Shown here in pieces: positions 31,002 through 38,902 of a DNA stretch of 64,000 bases. The DNA lies in NCBI RefSeq assembly GCF_027920745.1, contig NZ_JAQIBB010000057.1, positions 11,761 through 75,760 of the forward strand, read 5' to 3'. The notes beneath the pieces are model-generated. The model was not told the origin of the DNA. It ran no database searches and saw nothing but the letters and a program-made list of their open reading frames with translations. Source of the stretch: Gallibacterium faecale. Its GTDB lineage: Bacteria > Pseudomonadota > Gammaproteobacteria > Enterobacterales > Pasteurellaceae. The stretch's first letter is position 1. The number at the start of each line of letters is the position of its first letter. The position numbers were made by a program, and so were the translations under genes.

Positions 31002-31513
31002 AGTAATGTCGCTGTGATTTTTGGTTTGCCGAGTATTGCACGAATTGCAAAGCGCGCATCTCGCCGTAAATCGCCGATACTTTCTTCTAACATCATCATG
31101 CGTTTTTCGCCGTCGTTAGTGAGATCGTAACTTGCATAACGTTCATACAGTGTTGCTACCGCTAAGCAATAAACGGCACGTAAGTAGTAATAGGTTTGTT
31201 GATTTTGGTTATCAATCATTACGCCTTTAATGTTTGCAAGTGTAGTAACGTTAGCTTCGAGTTGTTTAGCTTTAAATGCTTCTAGCTCCGTATTCACGTC
31301 TAGCACGGCGTGCAATGCTGCTTCTTTTAGACGTTCGTTTGGCACATTGCTATCAATTCGCATTGCGTTGCGTAATAGTGTTAGTTCAATGTTTGGATAA
31401 AATGGATCGTTATTGATGATGTCGTTTGAGGGTTGCGATTGCTCCACGTTTTTTTGTACTGCTGGCATAGCAAGATCATCATCTTGGTACATAGTAATCG
31501 TAAGATCTGCCAT
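30998..31513 (-). CDS. L: Head completion protein L
   Basis: 171 residues. FYPNIELTLLRNAMRIDSNVPNERLKEAALHAVLDVNTELEAFK and DLRRDARFAIRAILGKPKITATLL at the end are P2 gpL features. Prepares the filled head for tail joining. Confidence 0.92.
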   Translation of the reverse strand: MADLTITMYQDDDLAMPAVQKNVEQSQPSNDIINNDPFYPNIELTLLRNAMRIDSNVPNERLKEAALHAVLDVNTELEAFKAKQLEANVTTLANIKGVMIDNQNQQTYYYLRAVYCLAVATLYERYASYDLTNDGEKRMMMLEESIGDLRRDARFAIRAILGKPKITATLL

Positions 31514-31605
31514 TTTGTTACTCCTTAAAAAACGGGGTGAGGATTACTTAATCACCTCGAAGAGGCTTTTTCATCCGCCCCGTGCGTTGCGTGGTCGCAT
31601 TCTTG

Positions 31606-32265
31606 CTATTCGGTTTCTTCGGTTAAATTTAATTTTTTGCGTAAGGCTTTAATTTCGCCTTTAACTCCGACATTTTGATTAAGTGATAAAGCACGAGTTA
31701 AATTGATTAATGCCTGTTCTGGGTTACTTTCTTTTTGTTGCAATCCCAATTCTTTCAGCAATCGCGCACGGCTTTCATCTGGCATATCGCTATTTTGAGT
31801 GATGTCATTAGCTTTTTGTAACAACCCCAGATCAAACGCTTTGTTTAAGGTCATTGCTTTATTGGCAGCGTCGGCAAATTCTTCTGCGATTGCGGTCGCT
31901 GTGGTGCGGTTAAATCCCTCTGGCAATGTGAGGTCGTGGAAGAGCGCATATTCACCGATTTTTAACGCTAATTCATATTCGCCACAATCCGTTGCCCAAA
32001 TAAGCCACATCATTAACACATCATCTTGGCGACCAGTGCCAGCTTGCATGACGCCGTTAATCCAATCGAGATAGTCGGGCAAGATTTTGCGTTTGTATTC
32101 CGCCTTGGCTTCTTTTGATTGGATATTGCTTAAATCTTTTTTATGACGTGCGAGCAAGTACAACATCTTGTCGTACTCGCTAAGGTGTGCCAGATCTTGT
32201 TGTTCGCCCTGCAATTGTGCAGCAATATGCTGCACATGGCGTTGAGCGGGTGATAATCTTTTCAT
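31606..32265 (-). CDS. M: Terminase small subunit M
   Basis: 219 residues. SPAQRHVQHIAAQLQGEQQ at the N-terminus and LPDYLDWINGVMQAGTGRQDDVLMMWLIWATD are conserved in P2 gpM. Binds the cos region to start packaging. Abuts gene N with a shared base. Confidence 0.93.
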   Translation of the reverse strand: MKRLSPAQRHVQHIAAQLQGEQQDLAHLSEYDKMLYLLARHKKDLSNIQSKEAKAEYKRKILPDYLDWINGVMQAGTGRQDDVLMMWLIWATDCGEYELALKIGEYALFHDLTLPEGFNRTTATAIAEEFADAANKAMTLNKAFDLGLLQKANDITQNSDMPDESRARLLKELGLQQKESNPEQALINLTRALSLNQNVGVKGEIKALRKKLNLTEETE

Positions 32266-33308
32266 TATGCTGCGTCCTCAAAAGTAATATTTTCGATCAA
32301 TGCGGCACAATCGTAGTCTTCAATCTTGAAATCAATGTTTTTCGAGATGTAATCTTCAATGCGATTACGCTTCGGATTGTTGATAATCGCACGGCGGAGC
32401 GATTGAGTTTGATAATAAACAGATAGATTATCTAAGCGAGTAATCAAAATCGCATTAGCGGGGAAGTATGGAACTCGAATTGCTTTCAAGCCGCCGATTT
32501 GTTTTTGTGACATAATGATTTGTCCCGCTAATTCCTCGGTCGGCTCAGTAGTTTTGTTGACCATTTGGAAATATTTATCATTCAGGATTTCTCGGCCACA
32601 AATTGCAACTAATTCGGTATCATCGGCATACACTTCACTAATTAAATTGTTCGTTGCGTCTAATACAAGTGCATCAAGATTTTCATAACCTTTACCTGCG
32701 TTTGCCCCTGTTCCTTGTCCTTTACCGACTTTGATTTTATTTTCAGTGGTTGATCCGTTCATCACGTGCGTTGGCATATCTTCACGGAGTTGTTGCAACC
32801 AACCTTTTTTAACATCTTGTAGCAGAGTATTGCTGTTCGGGTTTGATGTTGCCGAACGGCTCGTGCCGTTTAATGCCATCATAATGATATTAAGTGCAAT
32901 GGTGCGTTGGGTCTGATTGGCTAATTTTTGTTGGAAATCAGGGAATTTAGCCCATTGATCTAAGCGTTGGTAAGTGATGTGAGTGTCAAAATTGACTTGT
33001 TCGCAGAAATATTTGCGAGAGTCTAATTTTGCAATATCTTTTGTTTCACGATCTTTAGCATTGGTGTCGGTAGTGCTAGCGATAATATTCGCAACTGACA
33101 AGCCGATTAATTCTCCGGTCATTTCATCAACATTGACGGAATTGACTTTTTGCAAAAATTCGGAACTTAACAGCACTTTTTCAAACAATTTTTGCTCTGG
33201 TGTTGGCTCAACAGAAAATCCCTCTGCGACATCTTTTTCAGTAATTCCATTAAGTTGAGCAATACGAGCAACGTAAGCATTATATTGTTGTTTTGTAGTA
33301 TTTTTCAT
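32265..33308 (-). CDS. N: Major capsid protein N
   Basis: 347 residues. MKNTTKQQYNAYVARIAQLNGITEKDVAEGFSVEPTPEQKLFEKVLLSSEFL opens the P2 gpN family; ETKDIAKLDSRKYFCEQVNFDTHITYQRLDQWAKFPDFQQKL and ARVPYFPANAILIT-like core follow. Cleaved from its N-terminus by gpO during maturation. Confidence 0.95.
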   Translation of the reverse strand: MKNTTKQQYNAYVARIAQLNGITEKDVAEGFSVEPTPEQKLFEKVLLSSEFLQKVNSVNVDEMTGELIGLSVANIIASTTDTNAKDRETKDIAKLDSRKYFCEQVNFDTHITYQRLDQWAKFPDFQQKLANQTQRTIALNIIMMALNGTSRSATSNPNSNTLLQDVKKGWLQQLREDMPTHVMNGSTTENKIKVGKGQGTGANAGKGYENLDALVLDATNNLISEVYADDTELVAICGREILNDKYFQMVNKTTEPTEELAGQIIMSQKQIGGLKAIRVPYFPANAILITRLDNLSVYYQTQSLRRAIINNPKRNRIEDYISKNIDFKIEDYDCAALIENITFEDAA

Positions 33309-33323
33309 TGTGCGTTCCTTAAA

Positions 33324-34136
33324 TTAGCAATCTGTTTCAATCATTGATTTTTCTGCACCCGTAATTACTGGGCGATTAAATTCAACGGGTTCTTTTTCTA
33401 GAGTAGTGATTTTTTGTTCTAACGCTTGTAATTGTTGCGTTAACTCGATGTTCGCAGTGCTTAATTCGTTGAGTTGTTGTGTAAGATTTTCGTTTTCTTC
33501 TTGAACTTGCTTAATTTGTTCAGTTAATAACGTGCCAACATCTTCTAGCATTTTGTAGAGTTGTTGTTCTGTTTGCTGTGAGTTTGTTTTTGTTATAAAC
33601 ATTGCTTTGAGTTTATCTAACAAACTTTCTTTTTCTTGCTCTTCAAGTTCTAGCGTAAATTCTATCGCTTCACTAAAGAGGTTATCTTTATCTTGTTTGC
33701 GGTGGGCTAATGGATTTTGTTTCGCTTGTGCGGAAAATGTGAGCATTTCTGTGCCTAAGCTTGCTGGGTCATCAGTAACAGCAAGCCCAACAAGATAAGC
33801 ACTGTTTAAATCAGCAAAATTTGGGTTGACTTCAATCGAGGTATAAACTTTTTGTTTATTTTTTACCATTTCGATTAAGTCTTTTGTCGGTTCAATTTGT
33901 GCTAATAAACGGAGCTTTCCGTCACGCTCTTCAGTTTTTAACGCTAACACATCGCCAAGGCGTTTAAAGTCGCCGTCAGGAAAAATTCCCTTGAAATGCT
34001 CAAGGTTTACTCTTGCTCCGTAAAGCTTTGGATCATAGTTAGACGCCATTTCTTCCAACCATTGGCGTTCGATATTACGCCCGTCTGCGGTTGCACCCTC
34101 AGTCGCAACGACAAACCACTTAGATTTTGTTGACAT
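33324..34136 (-). CDS. O: Capsid scaffold/protease O
   Basis: 270 residues. The N-terminal half has the herpes-like protease residues: GADGRNIERQWLEEMASNYDPKLYGARVNLEHFKG and VGLAVTDDPASLGTEMLTFS carry the catalytic His and Ser regions of P2 gpO, followed by a long acidic coiled-coil scaffold (EQIKQVQEENENLTQQLNELST). Confidence 0.95.
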   Translation of the reverse strand: MSTKSKWFVVATEGATADGRNIERQWLEEMASNYDPKLYGARVNLEHFKGIFPDGDFKRLGDVLALKTEERDGKLRLLAQIEPTKDLIEMVKNKQKVYTSIEVNPNFADLNSAYLVGLAVTDDPASLGTEMLTFSAQAKQNPLAHRKQDKDNLFSEAIEFTLELEEQEKESLLDKLKAMFITKTNSQQTEQQLYKMLEDVGTLLTEQIKQVQEENENLTQQLNELSTANIELTQQLQALEQKITTLEKEPVEFNRPVITGAEKSMIETDC

Positions 34137-34272
34137 AGTTTTTTTGCTCCGTATTTAACATTGCCAACAATATTGAACGCTTAAAAATATTTTTCTATTT
34201 TTGTTATTTGTGAATCTCGTTATCACAAATAACAAAACAAGCCAATTTCTATGCGCTATCTATGATTAACGC

Positions 34273-36042
34273 ATGGAAAAAGAAAACATTAAAACAACAC
34301 TATCTGCAGAACAAAAAAGGCAAGCTCAAATCATGTATTGGGCTGGCTATCGTATTGCTGAAATTGCAAAAACCTTAAATATTCCTGCATCAACTATTTC
34401 GAGTTGGAAAGATCGCGAAAAATGGGAAGATACCGCACCAGTTGGGCGAGTAGAGGTATCTTTAGAAGCTAGACTTTGTTTATTGATTAACAAAGACGAC
34501 AAAACAGGTCATGACTTCAAGGAAATAGATTTACTAAGTCGGCAAATGGAGCGGATCGCTCGAATCAAGAAATATAGTAACGGTGGGGGTAATGAAACGG
34601 ATCTTAATCCTAAAATTAAAAGTCGTTATAAATCGGAGCGGAAACAAGCTGAAAAGAATGCGATTAATGAGGAACAGGAAGAAGCATTAATTAATAGCTT
34701 TTTGTCTGAAATGTTTGCGTATCAGCGCAGATGGTACGACGCTGGGCTGCAATATCGGATTCGCAATATTTTAAAAAGTCGTCAAATCGGTGCAACTTAT
34801 TATTTTGCACACGAAGCTTTTATTGATTCGCTAAAAACAGGGCGGAATCAGATCTTTTTATCAGCCAGTAAAAAACAAGCTTTACAATTTCGTAGTTACA
34901 TTTGTGATTATGCCAAAAAAACAGCAGATGTGGATTTAAAAGGTGAAACAATCAAATTACCTAATCAAGCCGAATTGATTTTTTTAGGAACAAATTCAAA
35001 CACCGCACAATCCTATCACGGCAATTTGTATTTTGACGAAATCTTCTGGGTGCCACGTTTTGAAGAAATCCGCAAAGTGGCATCTGGCATGGCATCACAA
35101 AAGCAATTTAGACAAACCTATTTTTCTACCCCATCTGCTATATCTCATTCTGCTTATCCTTTTTGGTCTGGACAACGCTTTAATAAAGGGCGACCAGCGG
35201 ATCAGCGACAAGAATTTAATTTATCGCACGATTATTTAAAAGCAGGGCGATTGATGCCTGATGGTCAGTGGCGTCAGATTGTGACGATTTATGATGCCGA
35301 AGAGGGTGGTTGTAATCTGTTTGATATTGAAGCCTTGAAGCTAGAATATTCCGTTGAAGAATTTGAGCAGCTTTTTTTATGTCAATTCATCGATGATGAC
35401 AGCAGTGTATTTAAGTTTATTGATTTGCAAAAATGTGGCATTGATTCGCTCGAAGTTTGGCGCGATTTTAATCCATTTTATCAACGGCCGTTTGGTAATC
35501 GTCCTGTATGGATTGGCTATGATCCCGCTTATACAGGAGATAGGGCTGCGTTGGTAATTGTTGCTCCGCCTGCGGTTGAGGGCGGTAAGTTTAGATTGCT
35601 GCATTATCAAACTTTTCACGGCATGGATTTTGAGCAGCAAGCCGCACGGATTAAGCATTATTGTGATTGCTATAATGTGGCACGTATCACGATTGATAAG
35701 ACGGGTATGGGGGAGGGCGTTTTTCAGTTGGTTAGTAAGTTTTTTCCAACTGCTCAAGGTCTATCTTATAACTTAGATGTAAAAAATGAGATGGTCTTAA
35801 AAACGTTGAATATTATTCAAAAACGCCGCTTTGAGTTTGACCAGGGAGATAAAGATATTATTACTAGCTTTATGACCATCAAAAAGCAAGTAACTAAATC
35901 TGGGCGTCAGATTACTTATATATCGGATCGCTCCGAAGAAGCAAGTCATGGCGACATTGCGTGGGCAATTATGAGTTGTTTTATTAACGAGCCTTACGAT
36001 GCTAAAACCAACACATCAGCCAGAATTATTGAATTTCACTAA
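34273..36042 (+). CDS. P: Terminase large subunit P
   Basis: 589 residues, close to P2 gpP (590). An HTH at the N-terminus (RIAEIAKTLNIPASTISSWKDREKWEDTAPV), Walker A-like KSRQIGATYYFAHEA, Walker B-like YFDEIFWVPRF, and nuclease acidic residues in IGYDPAYTGDRA. Packages DNA into the head with M. Divergent from gene O, as in P2. Confidence 0.95.
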   Translation: MEKENIKTTLSAEQKRQAQIMYWAGYRIAEIAKTLNIPASTISSWKDREKWEDTAPVGRVEVSLEARLCLLINKDDKTGHDFKEIDLLSRQMERIARIKKYSNGGGNETDLNPKIKSRYKSERKQAEKNAINEEQEEALINSFLSEMFAYQRRWYDAGLQYRIRNILKSRQIGATYYFAHEAFIDSLKTGRNQIFLSASKKQALQFRSYICDYAKKTADVDLKGETIKLPNQAELIFLGTNSNTAQSYHGNLYFDEIFWVPRFEEIRKVASGMASQKQFRQTYFSTPSAISHSAYPFWSGQRFNKGRPADQRQEFNLSHDYLKAGRLMPDGQWRQIVTIYDAEEGGCNLFDIEALKLEYSVEEFEQLFLCQFIDDDSSVFKFIDLQKCGIDSLEVWRDFNPFYQRPFGNRPVWIGYDPAYTGDRAALVIVAPPAVEGGKFRLLHYQTFHGMDFEQQAARIKHYCDCYNVARITIDKTGMGEGVFQLVSKFFPTAQGLSYNLDVKNEMVLKTLNIIQKRRFEFDQGDKDIITSFMTIKKQVTKSGRQITYISDRSEEASHGDIAWAIMSCFINEPYDAKTNTSARIIEFH

Positions 36043-36053
36043 AGGAACTAACA

Positions 36054-37052
36054 ATGACTATACAATCTAAACTATTTGCTTTTGATGATCCAATCCCTGT
36101 TATTGATAAAGCGGAGATTTTATCTTACTTTGAAAGTGCGATTTATCTTAATAAGTATTATACAACGCCAGTTAACTTTACTGGTTTAGCCAAAGCATTT
36201 CACTCAACTTCATATCATTCAACTGCACTTACAGTAAAGAAAAATATTTTATTAAGTACATTGCAAACATCTTATTTAATCTCACGTTTGGACTTAGAAC
36301 GATTTGTCTTAGATTATTTGATCTTTGGCAATGCTTACTTTTTGATTCATAAAAATAAATTAGGTAAACCCGTTAGACTGCAGGCGATGTTAGCAAAGTA
36401 TGTCAGAAAAGGTGTTAAAGATGGAATTTATTATCAAGTCACTAATTTTGTAGAGGACTTTGAATTTCCTAAAGATAGTGTTTATCACTTTATCCAACCC
36501 GATTTTAACCAAGAGATTTACGGTTTACCCGAATATTTGTCTGCATTACAGTCTTCATTCTTAAATGAAGCGGCCACTTTATTTCGCCGCAAATATTATA
36601 TTAATGGCGCTCATGCAGGAAGTATTATCTATTTGACTGATCCGCTACAATCGGAAGCGAGTATTGATAACTTGGAACAGCAGATCAAATCGGCAAAAGG
36701 AAAAGGCAATTTTAAAAACCTTTTTATCTATTCGCCAAACGGCAAAGAGAAAGGTTTACAAGTGATACCGCTTTCCGACATTACCGCAAAAGATGAATTC
36801 TTAAACATCAAGAACACTAGTCGTGATGACATCTTAGCCGCGCACCGAGTGCCTCCTCAATTACTCGGCATTATTCCGAATAATACTGGTGGTTTCGGTG
36901 ATGTGGAAAAAGCAGGCAAAGTCTTTTTCATCAATGAAATCGAACCGTTGCAACGAAAGCTCAATGAAATCAATGTTTGGTTTAGAGATAATTATAATAT
37001 TCAGCAAGATTTGATTAAGTTTAGTAATTACAGACTACTAGATACAAATTAA
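36054..37052 (+). CDS. Q: Portal protein Q
   Basis: 332 residues. VYHFIQPDFNQEIYGLPEYLSALQSSFLNEAATLFRRKYYINGAHAGSIIYLTDP and DILAAHRVPPQLLGIIPNNTGGFGDVEKAGKVFFINEIEPLQ are the P2 gpQ/phage_portal motifs. 11 bases after gene P. Confidence 0.95.
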   Translation: MTIQSKLFAFDDPIPVIDKAEILSYFESAIYLNKYYTTPVNFTGLAKAFHSTSYHSTALTVKKNILLSTLQTSYLISRLDLERFVLDYLIFGNAYFLIHKNKLGKPVRLQAMLAKYVRKGVKDGIYYQVTNFVEDFEFPKDSVYHFIQPDFNQEIYGLPEYLSALQSSFLNEAATLFRRKYYINGAHAGSIIYLTDPLQSEASIDNLEQQIKSAKGKGNFKNLFIYSPNGKEKGLQVIPLSDITAKDEFLNIKNTSRDDILAAHRVPPQLLGIIPNNTGGFGDVEKAGKVFFINEIEPLQRKLNEINVWFRDNYNIQQDLIKFSNYRLLDTN

Positions 37053-37080
37053 TTTATATTTTTATAATTAGATAAAGATA

Positions 37081-37112
37081 AAAAGCTATTGAGTATTTTC
37101 TCAATAGCTTTT
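37081..37112 (+). terminator. Terminator after portal gene Q
   Basis: 13-bp stem AAAAGCTATTGAG/CTCAATAGCTTTT (37081-37093, 37100-37112) then TTCTTTTTT. The stretch 37113-37420 has no convincing gene; it carries the candidate cos and attachment-arm repeats. Confidence 0.85.
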
Positions 37113-37140
37113 TCTTTTTTTGATGTTCGTTACCAAAAAA

Positions 37141-37170
37141 TCGCGATGCGTACCTCGCCACGCCCGCACA
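37141..37170. other. Candidate cos region
   Basis: A GC-rich island between Q and attR. On the minus strand it contains GGCGTGGCGAGGTACGC, in which GGCGAGG matches the start of the P2 cohesive end. P2 cos lies at the same place, past the end of Q. Weak but positionally sensible. Confidence 0.35.
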
Positions 37171-37226
37171 ATAAAAGTGTGGAAAATTACGCAAAAACGC
37201 AATCAACCCGAGTCCTTATCCAGGAC

Positions 37227-37257
37227 AAAAGATCTAAGATCTTTTAACAGATCTTTT
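37227..37257. repeat. AGATCT repeats in right att arm
   Basis: Three AGATCT motifs, including AAAAGATCT-A-AGATCTTTT inverted repeat (37227-37245). Could be Cox or integrase arm sites; similar GATCT motifs lie at 1642-1660. Confidence 0.35.
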
Positions 37258-37370
37258 TTAACGCATTTTTACGCAAAACAATGCAATTTTTATGATCTAA
37301 ATAGATCCGTTTTATTTGATTTAGATCACAAATATATAATATTTTTAATCTTAATATCAGATTGCTCAAT

Positions 37371-37379
37371 ATTGCACCC
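37371..37379. repeat. ATTGCACCC arm-type site in right arm
   Basis: Matches the triple repeat at 1673-1704 in the left arm. Confidence 0.45.
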
Positions 37380-37420
37380 AACATATATTTTATTATTGAT
37401 TTATAAGATTATTTTGTACA

Positions 37421-37434
37421 GACCCTAGGCACCA
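37421..37434. other. attR core of the prophage
   Basis: Exact copy of the last 14 bases of tRNA-Leu. The sequence just to its left (TTGTACA) does not resemble the tRNA, so only the 3' tip of the tRNA is duplicated. Confidence 0.85.
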
Positions 37435-37449
37435 TTAAAATGATTTCAA

Positions 37450-37480
37450 AAAAAAGACCGCCGATAAAAAGGCGGTTTTT
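37450..37480 (+). terminator. Terminator copy right of attR
   Basis: ACCGCC (37457-37462)/GGCGGT (37471-37476) then TTTT; nearly identical to the terminator after the tRNA. One of the two is the original host tRNA terminator, the other a phage-borne mimic. Confidence 0.8.
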
Positions 37481-37511
37481 GCTTTTTAAATTTCATAATA
37501 GATACCCAAAC

Positions 37512-37557
37512 AAAATTCCCCATCAGTTGATAACCCCTGATGGGGAATTTGTTTTTA
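37512..37557. terminator. Bidirectional terminator between prophage and mrp
   Basis: Perfect 14-bp stem AAATTCCCCATCAG/CTGATGGGGAATTT with flanking A and T runs. It would end mrp transcription leftward. Confidence 0.85.
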
Positions 37558-37587
37558 TAGTGTAGTAATAAGCGGGTTTATGCCAGC

Positions 37588-38706
37588 TTATTTAACCTCA
37601 CGGATCATAATTTCTGCTGGGATGGTTTCGCCTTGCCAATAAAGTTCAGCTGCAACAGTTTGTGCAAGATTGAGGAATGCTTGAGTGATTTCGTGATCTG
37701 GTGCAGCCACAACAGTTGGTTTACCTTGATCTAAATCTTCACGTAAGCGGATATGTAATGGTAATTGACCAAGAAGTTTAATTTGATATTTCTCGGCAAC
37801 TTTTTCAGCACCACCCGTACCAAAAATCGCTTCGTGGTGTCCACAGTTGGCACAAATGTGAACGCTCATATTTTCAATAATGCCTAATACAGGTACAGAT
37901 ACGCGCTTAAACATCGAGATACCTTTAATTGCATCTAGTAATGCAATATCTTGTGGGGTTGTTACCACTAAAGCACCTGTAACAGGAATTTGTTGTGACA
38001 ACGTGAGCTGAATATCACCTGTACCTGGAGGCATATCAATAACAAGATAATCTAAATCAGTCCACCAAGTTTCGTTTAATAATTGACCTAATGCACTGCT
38101 TGCCATTGGACCACGCCAAATGGTGGCACTATCGGCATCCATCAAATAACCAATAGAATTAGATTGTAATCCGTGAGCAACAATTGGCACCATATGTTGG
38201 TTATCAGGTGAGGTTGGACGTTGCCCCTCAGCACCCAACATATAAGGGATAGATGGACCATAAATATCAGCATCTAAGATCCCAACTTTTGCACCTTGTG
38301 CTTGCAGCGCTAATGCGAGATTAACGGCGGTAGTAGATTTACCCACGCCTCCTTTACCTGAAGTCACCGCAATAATGTTTTTTACACCATTCACTGCTGG
38401 TTGATTATTAGCGCGTTTTAAGGTAGCGATTTGATATTGGAGAGTCCATTCTACATCGCTTACATTAGCGAGTTGTGCAAGTGGCGCAGTGAGTGCATTT
38501 TTTAAATCAGTAAAGCCACCATTCCAAGCAAATGGCATTGTTAAGGCAATTTGCAATTTGTTATCTGCTAAAGAAAGTTTTTTTAGTGCTTTTAAACTTA
38601 ATAAGTCTTTTTGTAGAGTAGGGTGCTGGAATTGTTGGATTTTTTCAGCAATTTGCTGTGCAAGTGTTTCATCCATATTGGAAAAAGTAAAAGTTAACTT
38701 ACTCAT
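37588..38706 (-). CDS. mrp: Mrp/ApbC iron-sulfur carrier ATPase
   Basis: 372 residues. An N-terminal MIP18-like domain precedes the deviant Walker A GKGGVGKSTTAVN at about 130; CxxC (CANCGH) near 277 binds the transferred Fe-S cluster. Dimeric P-loop carrier that helps deliver Fe-S clusters. Divergent from metG across 196 bases, an arrangement conserved in many gammaproteobacteria. Confidence 0.96.
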   Translation of the reverse strand: MSKLTFTFSNMDETLAQQIAEKIQQFQHPTLQKDLLSLKALKKLSLADNKLQIALTMPFAWNGGFTDLKNALTAPLAQLANVSDVEWTLQYQIATLKRANNQPAVNGVKNIIAVTSGKGGVGKSTTAVNLALALQAQGAKVGILDADIYGPSIPYMLGAEGQRPTSPDNQHMVPIVAHGLQSNSIGYLMDADSATIWRGPMASSALGQLLNETWWTDLDYLVIDMPPGTGDIQLTLSQQIPVTGALVVTTPQDIALLDAIKGISMFKRVSVPVLGIIENMSVHICANCGHHEAIFGTGGAEKVAEKYQIKLLGQLPLHIRLREDLDQGKPTVVAAPDHEITQAFLNLAQTVAAELYWQGETIPAEIMIREVK

Positions 38707-38902
38707 TGATCCATCCTTTTTAATTTGTAGCGATTAAATTTGCCCGCTTATTTAACCACGCAAGCAAGCAACTGTTAAGCGAAAAGTCACTTAAAGTTTG
38801 AAAGTTACTCGATGGAGTTACTGAACTGGAAAAATAAAGGGTAATGGAGTAACATTAGCCGTTATTTTTAAAAATAGAAAAATGGTTTAAGAAGGAAAAT
38901 TT

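Larger units (their letters stand above)
1471..37434. mobile_element. P2/HP1-like prophage (about 36 kb) in tRNA-Leu
   Basis: It is bounded by the 14-base att repeat. It holds integrase, CI/Cro switch, HUH replication protein A, Ogr-like activator and an almost complete set of P2-type head, tail and lysis genes, in the order D-U-E'-E-FII-FI-H-I-J-W-V-T-S-R-lysis-X-L-M-N-O with P and Q divergent. Every essential structural gene I looked for has an open frame, so it may be inducible. Cargo interrupts it at 12.3-14.1, 23.8-24.4 and 27.3-28.2 kb. A 519-base duplication near 3.6-5.2 kb is the main scar. Confidence 0.93.

Noticed and set aside
37120..37428. 102-codon + frame running through the cos/attR area
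   Set aside because: Composition is random, crosses the candidate cos and att repeats, and no start signal is evident.
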